NCBI RefSeq assembly: GCF_002926165.1
Contig: NZ_MAGP01000097.1
Location: 1 to 64,000, forward strand
Direction of reading: 5' to 3'
Length of the DNA stretch: 64,000 bases
Source of the DNA: Micromonospora chalcea
GTDB taxonomy: Bacteria > Actinomycetota > Actinomycetes > Mycobacteriales > Micromonosporaceae
Shown: one piece after another, positions 17,328-25,411 of the stretch
How the letters are laid out: every line of letters begins with the position of its first letter
How positions within the stretch are numbered: the first letter of the stretch is position 1
The notes under the pieces: model-generated
Databases searched by the model: none
What the model saw: the letters and a program-made list of their open reading frames with translations, nothing else
Told to the model about the DNA's origin: nothing
Translations under genes and position numbers: made by a program

Positions 17328-17346
17328 TTAGGTTAGGCAAACCTAA
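17328..17346. promoter_or_regulatory. DtxR/IdeR iron box (HtaA side)
   Basis: TTAGGTTAGGCAAACCTAA is a 19-base interrupted palindrome that matches the actinobacterial DtxR/IdeR consensus closely. It lies just upstream of the HtaA gene, so Fe(II)-loaded repressor would silence that gene in iron-replete cells. Confidence 0.9.
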
Positions 17347-17420
17347 GATGATTGGGTGATCCACGAAGCGTCCCAAGATCTTCAGCCGAACGGACCCCTT
17401 GCCACCTGCGCGTTCGCCAC

Positions 17421-17439
17421 TTAGGTTAGCCAAACCTAA
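17421..17439. promoter_or_regulatory. DtxR/IdeR iron box (heme-transporter side)
   Basis: TTAGGTTAGCCAAACCTAA differs from the neighbouring iron box at one position and is centred 93 bases from it. It precedes the plus-strand heme operon, so each arm of the divergent promoter has its own iron operator. Confidence 0.9.
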
Positions 17440-17489
17440 GTAACCGCTCGGCCGGCACGTCCGGCCGGACCTGTCGTGTGAGGAGCCCG

Positions 17490-18317
17490 ATGCGAGCACG
17501 GCGCCGCACCATCTGGACCACCGTTCTGCTCACCGCCGCCGTCGTCGCCACGCCCGCGCCGGCCCACGCCGGCACCGCCGCCGGCAGCGGCGGCCAGAAG
17601 CTCACCGTCACCCCGAGCACCGGCCTGAGCCGCTCCGGCGCCACCGTGTCCGTCTCCGGGCGCGGCTACGACGTCGACAAGGGCATCTACGTCGCGTACT
17701 GCGTCGACAACGGACCGGGCGTGGCGGCCACCCCGTGCGGCGGCGGCGCCGACACCACCGGCAGCCTCGGCGCCTCGCAGTGGATCTCGTCGAACCCGCC
17801 CGCCTACGCCGAGGGCCTGCCCGAGCCGTACGGCCCCGGCGGCTCCTTCTCCGTGACGGTCAAGGTGACCCCCACCATCGGCGACGTCGACTGCACCGTC
17901 CGGCGGTGCGCGGTCGTCACCCGCGCCGACCACACCCGGGCCTCCGACCGGTCCCAGGACGTACGGGTGCCGGTCACGTTCGCCGCCGGCGCCACGAGCG
18001 CCCCGCCGAAGGCCGGCCCGGCGCCGAAGGCGACCACGCCCGCCGCCACGCCCCGGGCCTCCACCGGCCAGGACGCTCCGGCCCCTGCCGTCTCCGGCAG
18101 CGCGCCGGCCACAGCGGGGGCGGCAGGGGTGACGGGCGCCGCGCCCGGCGCGGGGGCGCCGTCGCAGGCCGCGGCCTCCGACCTCCACGTCACGCGGGTC
18201 AGCGACACCGCCGGGGCCGGACGCGGATGGACCGTCGGGGTGGTGGCCGCCGCGCTGGCCCTGGTCGTCCTGCTCGGCCTCGGCCGGTGGCGGCGCCGTC
18301 GCGGTGCCGGCCGGTGA
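17490..18317 (+). CDS. Ig-like surface protein of the heme-uptake locus
   Basis: 275 residues: a signal peptide (cleaved near AHAG), one Ig-like domain (GLSRSGATVSVSGRGYDV to DVRVPVTF), a long Ala/Pro/Thr/Gly-rich stalk, a membrane helix (VGVVAAALALVVLLGL) and an RRRR tail. The domain repeats the scheme of the middle domain of the divergent HtaA protein, including the DC-T-V--C Cys pair. It probably stands on the cell surface and passes heme to the binding lipoprotein encoded next. The ATG at 17490 is placed 4-5 bases after GAGGAG. Its stop overlaps the next start (GTGA), making it the first gene of the heme operon. Confidence 0.72.
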   Translation: MRARRRTIWTTVLLTAAVVATPAPAHAGTAAGSGGQKLTVTPSTGLSRSGATVSVSGRGYDVDKGIYVAYCVDNGPGVAATPCGGGADTTGSLGASQWISSNPPAYAEGLPEPYGPGGSFSVTVKVTPTIGDVDCTVRRCAVVTRADHTRASDRSQDVRVPVTFAAGATSAPPKAGPAPKATTPAATPRASTGQDAPAPAVSGSAPATAGAAGVTGAAPGAGAPSQAAASDLHVTRVSDTAGAGRGWTVGVVAAALALVVLLGLGRWRRRRGAGR

Positions 18318-19348
18318 GCCGCCCGCACCGGCGACCGGGCCGGGGACCACTCGTCGCGCTGCTCGCGGTGACCCTGGCGGCGACCGGCTGCGCCGCGCCG
18401 GGCCGATCGGGTACGCCGTCCGCCACCGGCTGCGGCCCGGTCACCGCGACAGTGGACGACGCCGACGTCGAGCCGGTCCGCCCGACGCCCACGCCCGCGC
18501 TGCCGGCCACCGTAGGCTCCGGCGACGGCACGACGGTGACCGTCGACGACGTCAGCCGCATCCTCCCGGTGAACCTGCACGGCTCGATCGCCGAGATCGT
18601 CTTCGGCCTCGGCCTGGGCGGCAACGTCATCGGGCGGGACACCTCGACCACGTTCCCCGCCGCCGCGCACCTGCCGGTGGTCACCCCGGGCGGGCACGAC
18701 CTCTCCGCCGAGGCGGTGCTCGACCTCGACCCCAGCGTCGTGCTCGTTGACGACGGCGTCGGGCCGCCCGAGGTGCTGCGCCAGCTCCGCGCCGCCGGCA
18801 TCCCGGTCGTGCGGGTACCTGCCGAGCCGACGCTCGACGGCGTACCGGCGCACATCCGCGCGATCGCGGCGGCGCTCGGCGTGCCCGAGGCCGGAGAACG
18901 GCTGGTGACCCGCGTGCGGAGCGAGATCGCCGAGGCCCGGCGTACCGCCCCGGCGGGCCGCGCGCCACGGATCGCGTTCCTCTACCTGCGCGGCACCGCC
19001 GGGGTCTACCTGATCGGCGGCCGGGGCGCCGGGTCCGACGCGATGATCGAGGCGGTCGGCGGCGTCGACGCCGGCAGCGCCGCCGGGCTGTCCAAGTTCC
19101 GTCCGCTGACCAGCGAGGGCCTCATCAACGCCGCGCCCGACGTGATCCTGGTGATGAGCGCCGGGCTCGCCTCCGTCGGCGGCGTCGACGGTCTGGTGAA
19201 GCTGCCCGGCGTGGCGCAGACGCCGGCCGGGGCGAACCGGCGCGTCGTCGACATGGCCGACGGCACGCTGCTCACCTTCGGCGTCCGCTCCGGCCGGGTC
19301 GTCCAGGCCCTGGCCCGCGCCGTCTACTCGTGCGAGGACCCGTCGTGA
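18314..19348 (+). CDS. hmuT: Heme ABC transporter substrate-binding lipoprotein
   Basis: 344 residues with a lipobox (LAATGC) near residue 26 and the two-lobed fold of class III (siderophore/heme) binding proteins. Typical blocks are RILPVNLHGSIAEIVFGLGL, VIGRDTSTTFP and AEAVLDLDPSVVLVDD. HmuT-type proteins bind heme through a His and Tyr; a His follows the N-terminal strand here (NLHG). The GTG start overlaps the previous stop by four bases. Iron control through the upstream box is inferred for the whole operon. Confidence 0.88.
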   Translation: MSRPHRRPGRGPLVALLAVTLAATGCAAPGRSGTPSATGCGPVTATVDDADVEPVRPTPTPALPATVGSGDGTTVTVDDVSRILPVNLHGSIAEIVFGLGLGGNVIGRDTSTTFPAAAHLPVVTPGGHDLSAEAVLDLDPSVVLVDDGVGPPEVLRQLRAAGIPVVRVPAEPTLDGVPAHIRAIAAALGVPEAGERLVTRVRSEIAEARRTAPAGRAPRIAFLYLRGTAGVYLIGGRGAGSDAMIEAVGGVDAGSAAGLSKFRPLTSEGLINAAPDVILVMSAGLASVGGVDGLVKLPGVAQTPAGANRRVVDMADGTLLTFGVRSGRVVQALARAVYSCEDPS

Positions 19349-20448
19349 CCACGCTCCGGAAGCGGCCCGCGCCCGCCGCCGACCCGACGCCCGTGCCCGG
19401 CGCGCCCCGGTCCCCCGGCCGGCGGGGAACCGTACTGCTGGCCGGGCTCGGCGTCGCCCTGGTGCTCGTCGCCCTGCTGGCGGCCGGGCGCGGCCAGGTG
19501 GCGATCTCCCCCGCCGAGGTGCTCGGCTCCGTGCTGCACCGCCTCGGCCTGGACCTCGGTCCGCTGCCCTCGGCGGCGCAGGGCGAGAACGCGCTCTGGA
19601 TCGTCCGTTTCCCGCGGGTGCTGCTGGCGGCCGTCGTCGGCGCCGCCCTCGGCTGCGCCGGCGCGGTCATGCAGGGCGTCTTCGGCAACCCGCTCGCCGA
19701 GCCCGGCGTCATCGGGGTGTCGGCCGGCGCGGCCGTCGGCGCCGCGCTGGCCATCGTCACCGGCGTCACCGTCCTGGGCGGATGGACAGTGCCGCTCGCC
19801 GCCTTCGCCGGCGGCCTCGCCACCACCTACCTGGTGTACGCGCTGGCCCGCTCCGGGGGCCGGACCGAGGTGGTGACGCTGGTCCTTACCGGCGTCGCCG
19901 TCAACGCGGTCGCCGGCTCGGTGATCGGGCTGCTCATGTTCGTCACCGACCAGGCCGGCGTACAGGCCATCGCGTTCTGGAACCTCGGCAGCCTCGCCCA
20001 GGCCAGTTGGACGGCCGTCGGTCTCGCCGCGCCGTGCCTGCTCGTCGGCCTCGCCGTCGCCTGCGCCGACGCGCGCCGGCTCGACCTGCTCGCGCTCGGC
20101 GAACCCGCCGCCCGGCACCTCGGCGTGAACACCGAACGCCTGCGGCTGCGGCTGATCGTCGTCACCGCGCTGCCCGGCGCCGCCGCTGTCGCGTTCACCG
20201 GCATCATCAGCTTCGTCGGACTGGTCGTGCCGCACCTGATCCGGATGGTCGCCGGACCGGGCCACCGGGTGCTGCTGGTCGCCAGCGCGCTCGGCGGCGC
20301 CGTCGTGGTGATCGGCGCCGACCTCGCGGCGCGTACCCTCGTCGAACACCAGGAGCTGCCCCTCGGCGTGCTCACCGCGGTCATCGGCGGCCCGGCGTTC
20401 TTCTGGCTGCTGCGCCGCACCCGCGACCGGGCCGGAGGCTGGGGATGA
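19345..20448 (+). CDS. hmuU: Heme ABC transporter permease
   Basis: 367 residues, FecCD family, with about ten predicted membrane helices. LWIVRFPRVLLAAVVGAALG and the loop GIISFVGLVVPHLIRMVAGPGHR (the ATPase-docking region) are the family hallmarks. It forms a homodimer channel for heme and couples to the HmuV-like ATPase. The GTG start overlaps the hmuT stop and its own stop overlaps the next start as ATGA. Confidence 0.9.
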   Translation: MTTLRKRPAPAADPTPVPGAPRSPGRRGTVLLAGLGVALVLVALLAAGRGQVAISPAEVLGSVLHRLGLDLGPLPSAAQGENALWIVRFPRVLLAAVVGAALGCAGAVMQGVFGNPLAEPGVIGVSAGAAVGAALAIVTGVTVLGGWTVPLAAFAGGLATTYLVYALARSGGRTEVVTLVLTGVAVNAVAGSVIGLLMFVTDQAGVQAIAFWNLGSLAQASWTAVGLAAPCLLVGLAVACADARRLDLLALGEPAARHLGVNTERLRLRLIVVTALPGAAAVAFTGIISFVGLVVPHLIRMVAGPGHRVLLVASALGGAVVVIGADLAARTLVEHQELPLGVLTAVIGGPAFFWLLRRTRDRAGGWG

Positions 20449-21314
20449 GCCTTCCGCGTACACCGCGCCGGTTCGCCGCCGCCCGTCCGCCGCGCCCGGC
20501 GCCCGCCGGGCACGTCCGGATCCGGGTGGCCGGGCTGCGCGTCGAACGCGCCGGCCGGACCGTGCTCGACGGGATCGACCTTCGGGTACGCGCCGGCGAG
20601 GTGCACGCCCTGGTCGGGCCGAACGGCGCCGGGAAGTCGACGCTGCTCGGCGCGATCAGCGGTGACGTGCCGGCCGCCGCCGGCCGGATCGAGGTCGACG
20701 GGCTGCCCCGCGAGTCGTGGAGCCCGGTGGAGCTGGCCTGGCGCCGGGCCGTCCTCGCCCAGCGCAACACGCTCAGCTTCCCGTTCACCGTCGGGGAGGT
20801 GGTGCGGATGGGCCGGGCGCCGTGGGCCGGGCGGCCGGAGCGGGACCAGGACGACGCCGTCGTCGCCGACGTGCTCGAACGCTGCGACGTCGCCCGCTTC
20901 GCGGCCCGGCCGTACCCCGCGCTGTCCGGCGGCGAGCAGGCCCGCGCCGCGCTGGCCCGGGTCCTGGCGCAGCGGGCCACCACGCTGCTGCTCGACGAGC
21001 CGACCGCCGCGCTCGACCTGCGGCACCAGGAACTGGTCATGCACATCGCCCGGGAGCGGGCCCGCGCCGGGGACGCCGTGGTCGTGGTGCTGCACGACCT
21101 GACGCTGACCGGGGCGTACGCGGACACCGTGACCCTGCTCGGCGACGGTCGCGTCCGCGCCGCCGGGGCGCCGCGCGACGTGCTCACCGCCCCGCTGCTC
21201 AGCGGGGTCTACCGGTACGACATCGACGTCGTCCCCCACCCGCGTGACGGGCTGCCGCTGATCGTGCCCCGACGCGGCCGGCCCGCAAGACCGTCAGCCG
21301 ACGAGGAGAGATAG
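20445..21314 (+). CDS. hmuV: Heme ABC transporter ATP-binding protein
   Basis: 289 residues. Walker A GPNGAGKST, Q-loop AQRNTLSFP, ABC signature ALSGGEQARAALARV, Walker B TTLLLDEPTAALD and the switch His in VVLHDLTL are all present. It energises heme import by the two preceding components. The N-terminal 25 residues, rich in Arg and Pro, are longer than usual. The stop lies 3 bases before the heme-oxygenase start, consistent with one transcript. Confidence 0.92.
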   Translation: MSLPRTPRRFAAARPPRPAPAGHVRIRVAGLRVERAGRTVLDGIDLRVRAGEVHALVGPNGAGKSTLLGAISGDVPAAAGRIEVDGLPRESWSPVELAWRRAVLAQRNTLSFPFTVGEVVRMGRAPWAGRPERDQDDAVVADVLERCDVARFAARPYPALSGGEQARAALARVLAQRATTLLLDEPTAALDLRHQELVMHIARERARAGDAVVVVLHDLTLTGAYADTVTLLGDGRVRAAGAPRDVLTAPLLSGVYRYDIDVVPHPRDGLPLIVPRRGRPARPSADEER

Positions 21315-21317
21315 CAG

Positions 21318-21983
21318 ATGGATACACAGACGTTCGCGGCCCGGCTGCGCGCCGAGACCCGCGACGCGCACCAGAGCGCCGAGTCCCAGCGGTACGTCTC
21401 CGCGCTCACCGCCGGTGAGCTCGACGTGGCCGGCTACACCGCGCTCGTCGTCGCGCACCACGGCATCTACGCGGCGCTGGAGGGCGTCGCGGAGACGATG
21501 CGCGAGGACCCGCTGGCCGGCCCGTTCGTCGACGACGCGCTGACCCGGCTGCCCGCGCTCGCCGCCGACCTGCGGTTCCTGCTCGGCCCGCGCTGGCGCG
21601 AGGTGATGGAGCCGATCCCGGCCGCTGTCGCGTACGCCGCGCGGATCACCTCGGCCTGCGCCGGATCGCCCGAGCGGTTCATCGCGCACCACTACATCCG
21701 CTATCTCGGCGACCTGTCCGGCGGGCGGCACATCGGGCGCTGCGTGGCCCGGTACTACGGGGTGACCGGCGAGGCCGGGGCGTCGTTCTACCGCTTCCCG
21801 CGGATCACCGATCCGAAGTCGTACAAGGACGCCTACCGGGCGAGGCTGGACGCGCTCGCGCTGGACGAGACCGGCCGGGCAGCGCTGCGCGACGAGGTGC
21901 TGGTGGCGTACGAGCACAACATCGCGGTCTTCACCGACCTGGGTCGCCTGGTGGCGGCGGGCAGCCGGGAGGGCGCCGCGTGA
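21318..21983 (+). CDS. hmuO: Heme oxygenase (biliverdin-producing)
   Basis: 221 residues, the normal length of soluble bacterial HmuO. The proximal His is in RAETRDAHQSAE (about residue 17) and the distal helix has YLGDLSGGRHIGR. It opens imported heme to biliverdin, CO and Fe(II), releasing iron in the cytosol. Being the fifth gene of the iron-boxed operon, it completes an import-and-degradation pathway. The ribosome site GAGGAGAG is well placed. Confidence 0.94.
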   Translation: MDTQTFAARLRAETRDAHQSAESQRYVSALTAGELDVAGYTALVVAHHGIYAALEGVAETMREDPLAGPFVDDALTRLPALAADLRFLLGPRWREVMEPIPAAVAYAARITSACAGSPERFIAHHYIRYLGDLSGGRHIGRCVARYYGVTGEAGASFYRFPRITDPKSYKDAYRARLDALALDETGRAALRDEVLVAYEHNIAVFTDLGRLVAAGSREGAA

Positions 21984-22285
21984 GCGCCGGTTTCCCGCCG
22001 GAGGTGGTCGCCGCCGTCAGCCGGCACATGAACGACGACCACGCCGGGGACGCGCTGCTGATCTGCCGTACGCTCGGCGGCCGGCCGGACGCCACCGCGG
22101 CCCGCACCACCGGCCTGGACGCCGACGGCATCGACTTCGCCGTCACCGTCGGCGGCACGGAGGTTCCGGTGCGCGTCCCGTTCGCCCACCGGCTCACCGA
22201 ACGGGCGCAGATCCGCCGGGAGGTGGTGCGCATGTACCGGGAGGCCTGCGACCGGGCCGGCGTACCGCCCCGCCCGGCCGGCTGA
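21980..22285 (+). CDS. DUF2470 protein
   Basis: 101 residues, overlapping the heme-oxygenase stop as GTGA. The sequence VSRHMNDDHAGDALLICR and the closing RREVVRMYREA define DUF2470, a domain also present at the C-terminus of HugZ/HutZ-type heme-degrading proteins of the split-barrel fold. The conserved HMNDDH could contact heme or metal. Here it stands alone and may help deliver or accept heme at the oxygenase; that role is inferred from fusion partners and position. Confidence 0.82.
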   Translation: MSAGFPPEVVAAVSRHMNDDHAGDALLICRTLGGRPDATAARTTGLDADGIDFAVTVGGTEVPVRVPFAHRLTERAQIRREVVRMYREACDRAGVPPRPAG

Positions 22286-22353
22286 GCGCCGGGACCGTCC
22301 GGGCCGCGGAAACCCGGTCGGCCGCCGCGCCGCCGCGGCGTACAGTCCACCGC

Positions 22354-23580
22354 ATGGCTGTGGACACGAGGCCGGCGGTGCGCGCCGGCCGATTCCGGCT
22401 GCTCCCGCTGGGTGTGGTCTTCCTGACCGTCGGTCTGTCCACCGCCGTGGTGCTGCCGTTCCTGTCGCTGTTCCTCGACCGGGAGGTCCACGCCAGTCCG
22501 TTACGGGTGACCGTGTTCCTGGTCGTCGCGCCGCTGTCCGGGGTGGTCGCCTCCGCGCTGATCGGCCGGCTGTCGGACCGCCTGCCGATCCGGCGCGCGC
22601 TGCTGGTCGGCGCCGCGCTGGCCGGCGTGCTGGGCGCGGGCCTGACCGCGTACGTCCGGGACTACTGGATCCTGCTGGGGCTGACCGCGACCGCCACCGC
22701 GCTGGCGAACTCGCTGTTCCCGCAGTCGTTCGCGTACACCCGGGCGCTGTTCGACAGGGACGATCCGGCGCGGGCGGCGTTCGGCGTCAGCCTCATGCGT
22801 ACCGTGTTCTCGGTCGCCTGGGTGGCCGGGCCGGCGCTGGCCGCGGTGCTGCTCGACGTCGGCGGCTTCCGCCTGGTCTACGGCATGGCCGCCGTCATGT
22901 ACGCGCTGGCCGCGCTGGTGGCCGCGTTCCGGCTGGAGGAGCTGCCGCTGCCGGCGCGGCCGGTCGCGGCCGATCCGGACGGCGCCACGCCCGGCCCGCG
23001 CGGCGCGTCCCTGCGGTGGCTGGCGCTGACGGCGCTCACGTTCGTGCTGCTCCAGTGCCCGCTGACGGTCGGTGTGCAGGCGATGCCGCTGTTCATCGAC
23101 ACCGAACTGCACGACGACCCCTCCCGCGCCGGGCTGGTGCTGGGCCTGTGCGCGGCGCTGGAGATCCCGCTGATCCTCGGGCTGGGCGCGCTGACCGCGC
23201 GGGTCCGGCTGCGGCCGCTGATCCTGGTCGGCGGCGCCTGCGGGGTCGCCTACTACGCGGCCGCCGCGCTGGCGCCGAGCGTGCCGTTCCTGCTGTTCGC
23301 GCAGCCGGTGAACGCGCTGTTCATCGCCGCGGTGTCCGGCGTCGGGATCGCCTACGTGCAGGATCTGCTGCCGGGCGAGCCGGGCCGGGCCACCACGCTG
23401 TTCACCAACACGTTCCCCATCGGCGCGATGCTCGCCGGGCCGCTGCTCGGGCTCTCCGCGCAGGTCGGCTACCGGTGGGCGTACGGCATGAGCACCGCGC
23501 TGTGCGCGGCCGGGCTGCTGGTGCTGGTGCTGACCCGGCCGCCCGCGCGGGCGGCCGGGTCGGTGCCCGTGGGCGGGTGA
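22354..23580 (+). CDS. MFS transporter, sugar-efflux (SetB) type
   Basis: 408 residues with about twelve predicted helices. ALIGRLSDRLPIRRALLVG between helices 2 and 3 is the MFS A-motif. The arrangement and lengths resemble sugar or drug efflux carriers of the SetA/SetB group. Substrate unknown. It lies 68 bases after the heme operon in the same direction but has no obvious iron box, so it may be independently expressed. Confidence 0.75.
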   Translation: MAVDTRPAVRAGRFRLLPLGVVFLTVGLSTAVVLPFLSLFLDREVHASPLRVTVFLVVAPLSGVVASALIGRLSDRLPIRRALLVGAALAGVLGAGLTAYVRDYWILLGLTATATALANSLFPQSFAYTRALFDRDDPARAAFGVSLMRTVFSVAWVAGPALAAVLLDVGGFRLVYGMAAVMYALAALVAAFRLEELPLPARPVAADPDGATPGPRGASLRWLALTALTFVLLQCPLTVGVQAMPLFIDTELHDDPSRAGLVLGLCAALEIPLILGLGALTARVRLRPLILVGGACGVAYYAAAALAPSVPFLLFAQPVNALFIAAVSGVGIAYVQDLLPGEPGRATTLFTNTFPIGAMLAGPLLGLSAQVGYRWAYGMSTALCAAGLLVLVLTRPPARAAGSVPVGG

Positions 23581-23596
23581 CCCGCGGGCACCGGGA

Positions 23597-23863
23597 TCAG
23601 CTCGGGGTGGGCGGGCGGCCGGCGGTGGCCGCGATCAGCAGGGACAACTCCCGGACGAGGTCGTCCATGCTCTGCCCACTGCTCGCCCGCACCAGGCCGA
23701 GAGCCAGGTCGGCGAGCAGGTAGAAGCCGAGGGTCCGGGCCTGCTCGCCGGGGAACGCGGCGAGCAGATCCTCAGCACCGGCGAGGTCACCCCGGTGCTT
23801 GGCCGCGATCACCCCGGCGGCGCGCTGCACCAGTTCCGCCGCCTCGGGGGTGGGCCCGCTCAC
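23597..23863 (-). CDS. Small hypothetical protein downstream of SOD
   Basis: 88 residues, predicted all-helical, acidic, with no signal peptide, Cys or recognisable motif. The GTG start comes 4 bases after the superoxide-dismutase stop, so translation is probably coupled. The middle (LLAAFPGEQARTLGFYLLADLALGLV) is amphipathic. I cannot assign a function; a regulatory or chaperone role toward its partner would be a guess. Confidence 0.55.
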   Translation of the reverse strand: MSGPTPEAAELVQRAAGVIAAKHRGDLAGAEDLLAAFPGEQARTLGFYLLADLALGLVRASSGQSMDDLVRELSLLIAATAGRPPTPS

Positions 23864-23867
23864 CGGA

Positions 23868-24482
23868 TCAGATCTTCGGCGTCGCGGCGCGGGCGGCGTC
23901 GAAGCGTGCGATCACGTCCGACCAGTTCACCAGGTTCCACAGCCGGTCCACATAGTCCGGACGCACGTTGCGGTACTGCAGGTAGTAGGCGTGCTCCCAG
24001 GCGTCGAAGACCAGCAACGGCGTGGTGCCCTGGCCGACGTTGCCGTGGTGGTCGTAGACCTGCTCGACGATCAGTCGCTGTCCCAGCGGCTCCCAGGCGA
24101 GTACGCCCCACCCGGAGCCCTGCACGCTCTTCGTGGCCGCCGACAGCTGGCCGGCGAACGCGTCGAACGAGCCGAAGTGCTCGTCGATCGCCGCGGCCAG
24201 CTCGCCGTCCGGGCGGTCACCGCCGTCCGGCGACAGGTTCCCCCAGAAGATGGTGTGCAGCACGTGCCCGGACAGGTTGAACGCGAACGTCTTCTCCAGC
24301 CCGACCAGCCGGCCGAAGTCGCCCTTCGCACGCGCCTCCGCGAGCTGCTCCAGCCCGTCGTTGGCGCCCTTGACGTACGCCGCGTGGTGCTTGCTGTGGT
24401 GCAGTTCCAGGATCTCGCCGGACATGGCGGGCTCCAGGGCGCCGTAGTCGTAGGGCATGTCGGGCAGGGTGTAGAGCGTCAT
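23868..24482 (-). CDS. sodA: Fe/Mn superoxide dismutase
   Basis: 204 residues, the usual length. Metal ligands are visible in [24 protein letters not shown] and [11 protein letters not shown] (Asp and His), with the catalytic Tyr in the HHAAYVKG block. It converts superoxide to peroxide and oxygen in the cytosol. Metal choice cannot be settled by eye. An inverted repeat in the promoter (24514-24534) suggests regulation. It forms a two-gene unit with the small protein downstream. Confidence 0.93.
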   Translation of the reverse strand: MTLYTLPDMPYDYGALEPAMSGEILELHHSKHHAAYVKGANDGLEQLAEARAKGDFGRLVGLEKTFAFNLSGHVLHTIFWGNLSPDGGDRPDGELAAAIDEHFGSFDAFAGQLSAATKSVQGSGWGVLAWEPLGQRLIVEQVYDHHGNVGQGTTPLLVFDAWEHAYYLQYRNVRPDYVDRLWNLVNWSDVIARFDAARAATPKI

Positions 24483-24513
24483 CGATCCTCCACTTTTGTT
24501 GCCGCATCATTGC

Positions 24514-24534
24514 TGTTGCCAACATAGTGCAACA
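24514..24534. promoter_or_regulatory. Inverted repeat in the SOD promoter
   Basis: TGTTGC, nine bases, GCAACA: a perfect 6-base inverted repeat 32 bases before the SOD start. In Streptomyces the iron SOD gene is repressed by nickel-bound Nur at a GC-rich inverted repeat of similar style, but I cannot confirm this sequence as a Nur box. Confidence 0.4.
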
Positions 24535-24569
24535 AGGTGGCCGACGGTGCTCCCATCCCGCGCGTCCGG

Positions 24570-25220
24570 TCAGTGGCGCCGCACCAGCACCACGTGGTCG
24601 ATCAGCTCGCCGGTCTGGCCGTCCGGGCCGGTGGCGGTACGCCGCGCCGCGCCCAGCCGCTCGGTGTCCCAGCCGTCCGGGTCGAGGCTCATCGCGGCCA
24701 GGATCTCCTCCGGTTCGGCGAACCGGTGGTGGCCGGTGTCGGGCCCGGCCCAGGGCGGCGGCGCGCCGTGCTCGACGACGAGCAGCCGGCCGCCGGGCGC
24801 GACCGCCTCGGCCGCCGTGGGCAGCACCTTCTCCCGGGGCAGGACCAGCGGCGACTGGAAGAACTGCGCGGACACCAGGTCGTACCGGCCGGGCGGGAAG
24901 CCCTGGGTGAGGTCGTGCCGGACGGTGGTGATCCGCTCCGCCACCCCAGCCCGCTCGGCCTCCACCGCGAGGCGGTCCAGCGCGACGGACGAGATGTCCA
25001 CGGCGGTGACCCGCCAGCCGCGCGACGCCAGCCACACCGCGTCGCCGCCCTCACCGCTGCCCAGGTCGAGCACGGTGCCCGGGGGCAGCGCGCCGGCCAC
25101 CTCGGCCAGGACCGGGTTGACCCGGCCGCTCCAGATCCGGTCCCGCTGGCCGTACCGCTCGTCCCAGAACCGGGCCGGGTCGGTGTCCGCCGCCGGGTGC
25201 TCGTGGTGGTGCCCCGTCAT
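24570..25220 (-). CDS. Class I SAM-dependent methyltransferase
   Basis: 216 residues. A His-rich N-terminus (MTGHHHEHP) leads to FWDERYGQRDRIWSGRVNPVL, then the SAM-binding motif I VLDLGSGEGGDAVWLASRG, motif II around ITTVRHDLTQGF and motif III LLVVEHG. The N-terminal block resembles thiopurine/tellurite (TehB-like) methyltransferases, so a role in detoxifying small molecules or chalcogens is possible. The ATG at 25220 has a strong GGAGG site. It is divergent from the ETHE1-rhodanese gene. Confidence 0.78.
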   Translation of the reverse strand: MTGHHHEHPAADTDPARFWDERYGQRDRIWSGRVNPVLAEVAGALPPGTVLDLGSGEGGDAVWLASRGWRVTAVDISSVALDRLAVEAERAGVAERITTVRHDLTQGFPPGRYDLVSAQFFQSPLVLPREKVLPTAAEAVAPGGRLLVVEHGAPPPWAGPDTGHHRFAEPEEILAAMSLDPDGWDTERLGAARRTATGPDGQTGELIDHVVLVRRH

Positions 25221-25344
25221 GTCCGCCTCCTCGCCGCCGGGCGTCTGCCCGCCCGGGCCCTCGCCATCGTGCGCCGGGGTCCACCGGCCAGCAAGGAACC
25301 TTGCCGTTCCGGCAAATACTTCCGGGCGGCAGCCGCCTCGGAAT

Positions 25345-25360
25345 ATACCCCCGGGGGTAT
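25345..25360. promoter_or_regulatory. CsoR/CstR-type palindromic operator
   Basis: ATACCCCCGGGGGTAT is a perfect 16-base palindrome, the form bound by CsoR-family copper or persulfide sensors. It lies 52 bases before the ETHE1-rhodanese start and between two divergent genes. Since that gene acts on persulfide, the persulfide sensor CstR is the likeliest partner. No CsoR or CstR gene is in the window. Confidence 0.75.
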
Positions 25361-25411
25361 GCGCTACAGTTGCCGTATCGCCCGACATCACTGCGCGAAG
25401 GAGTGCGGCTC

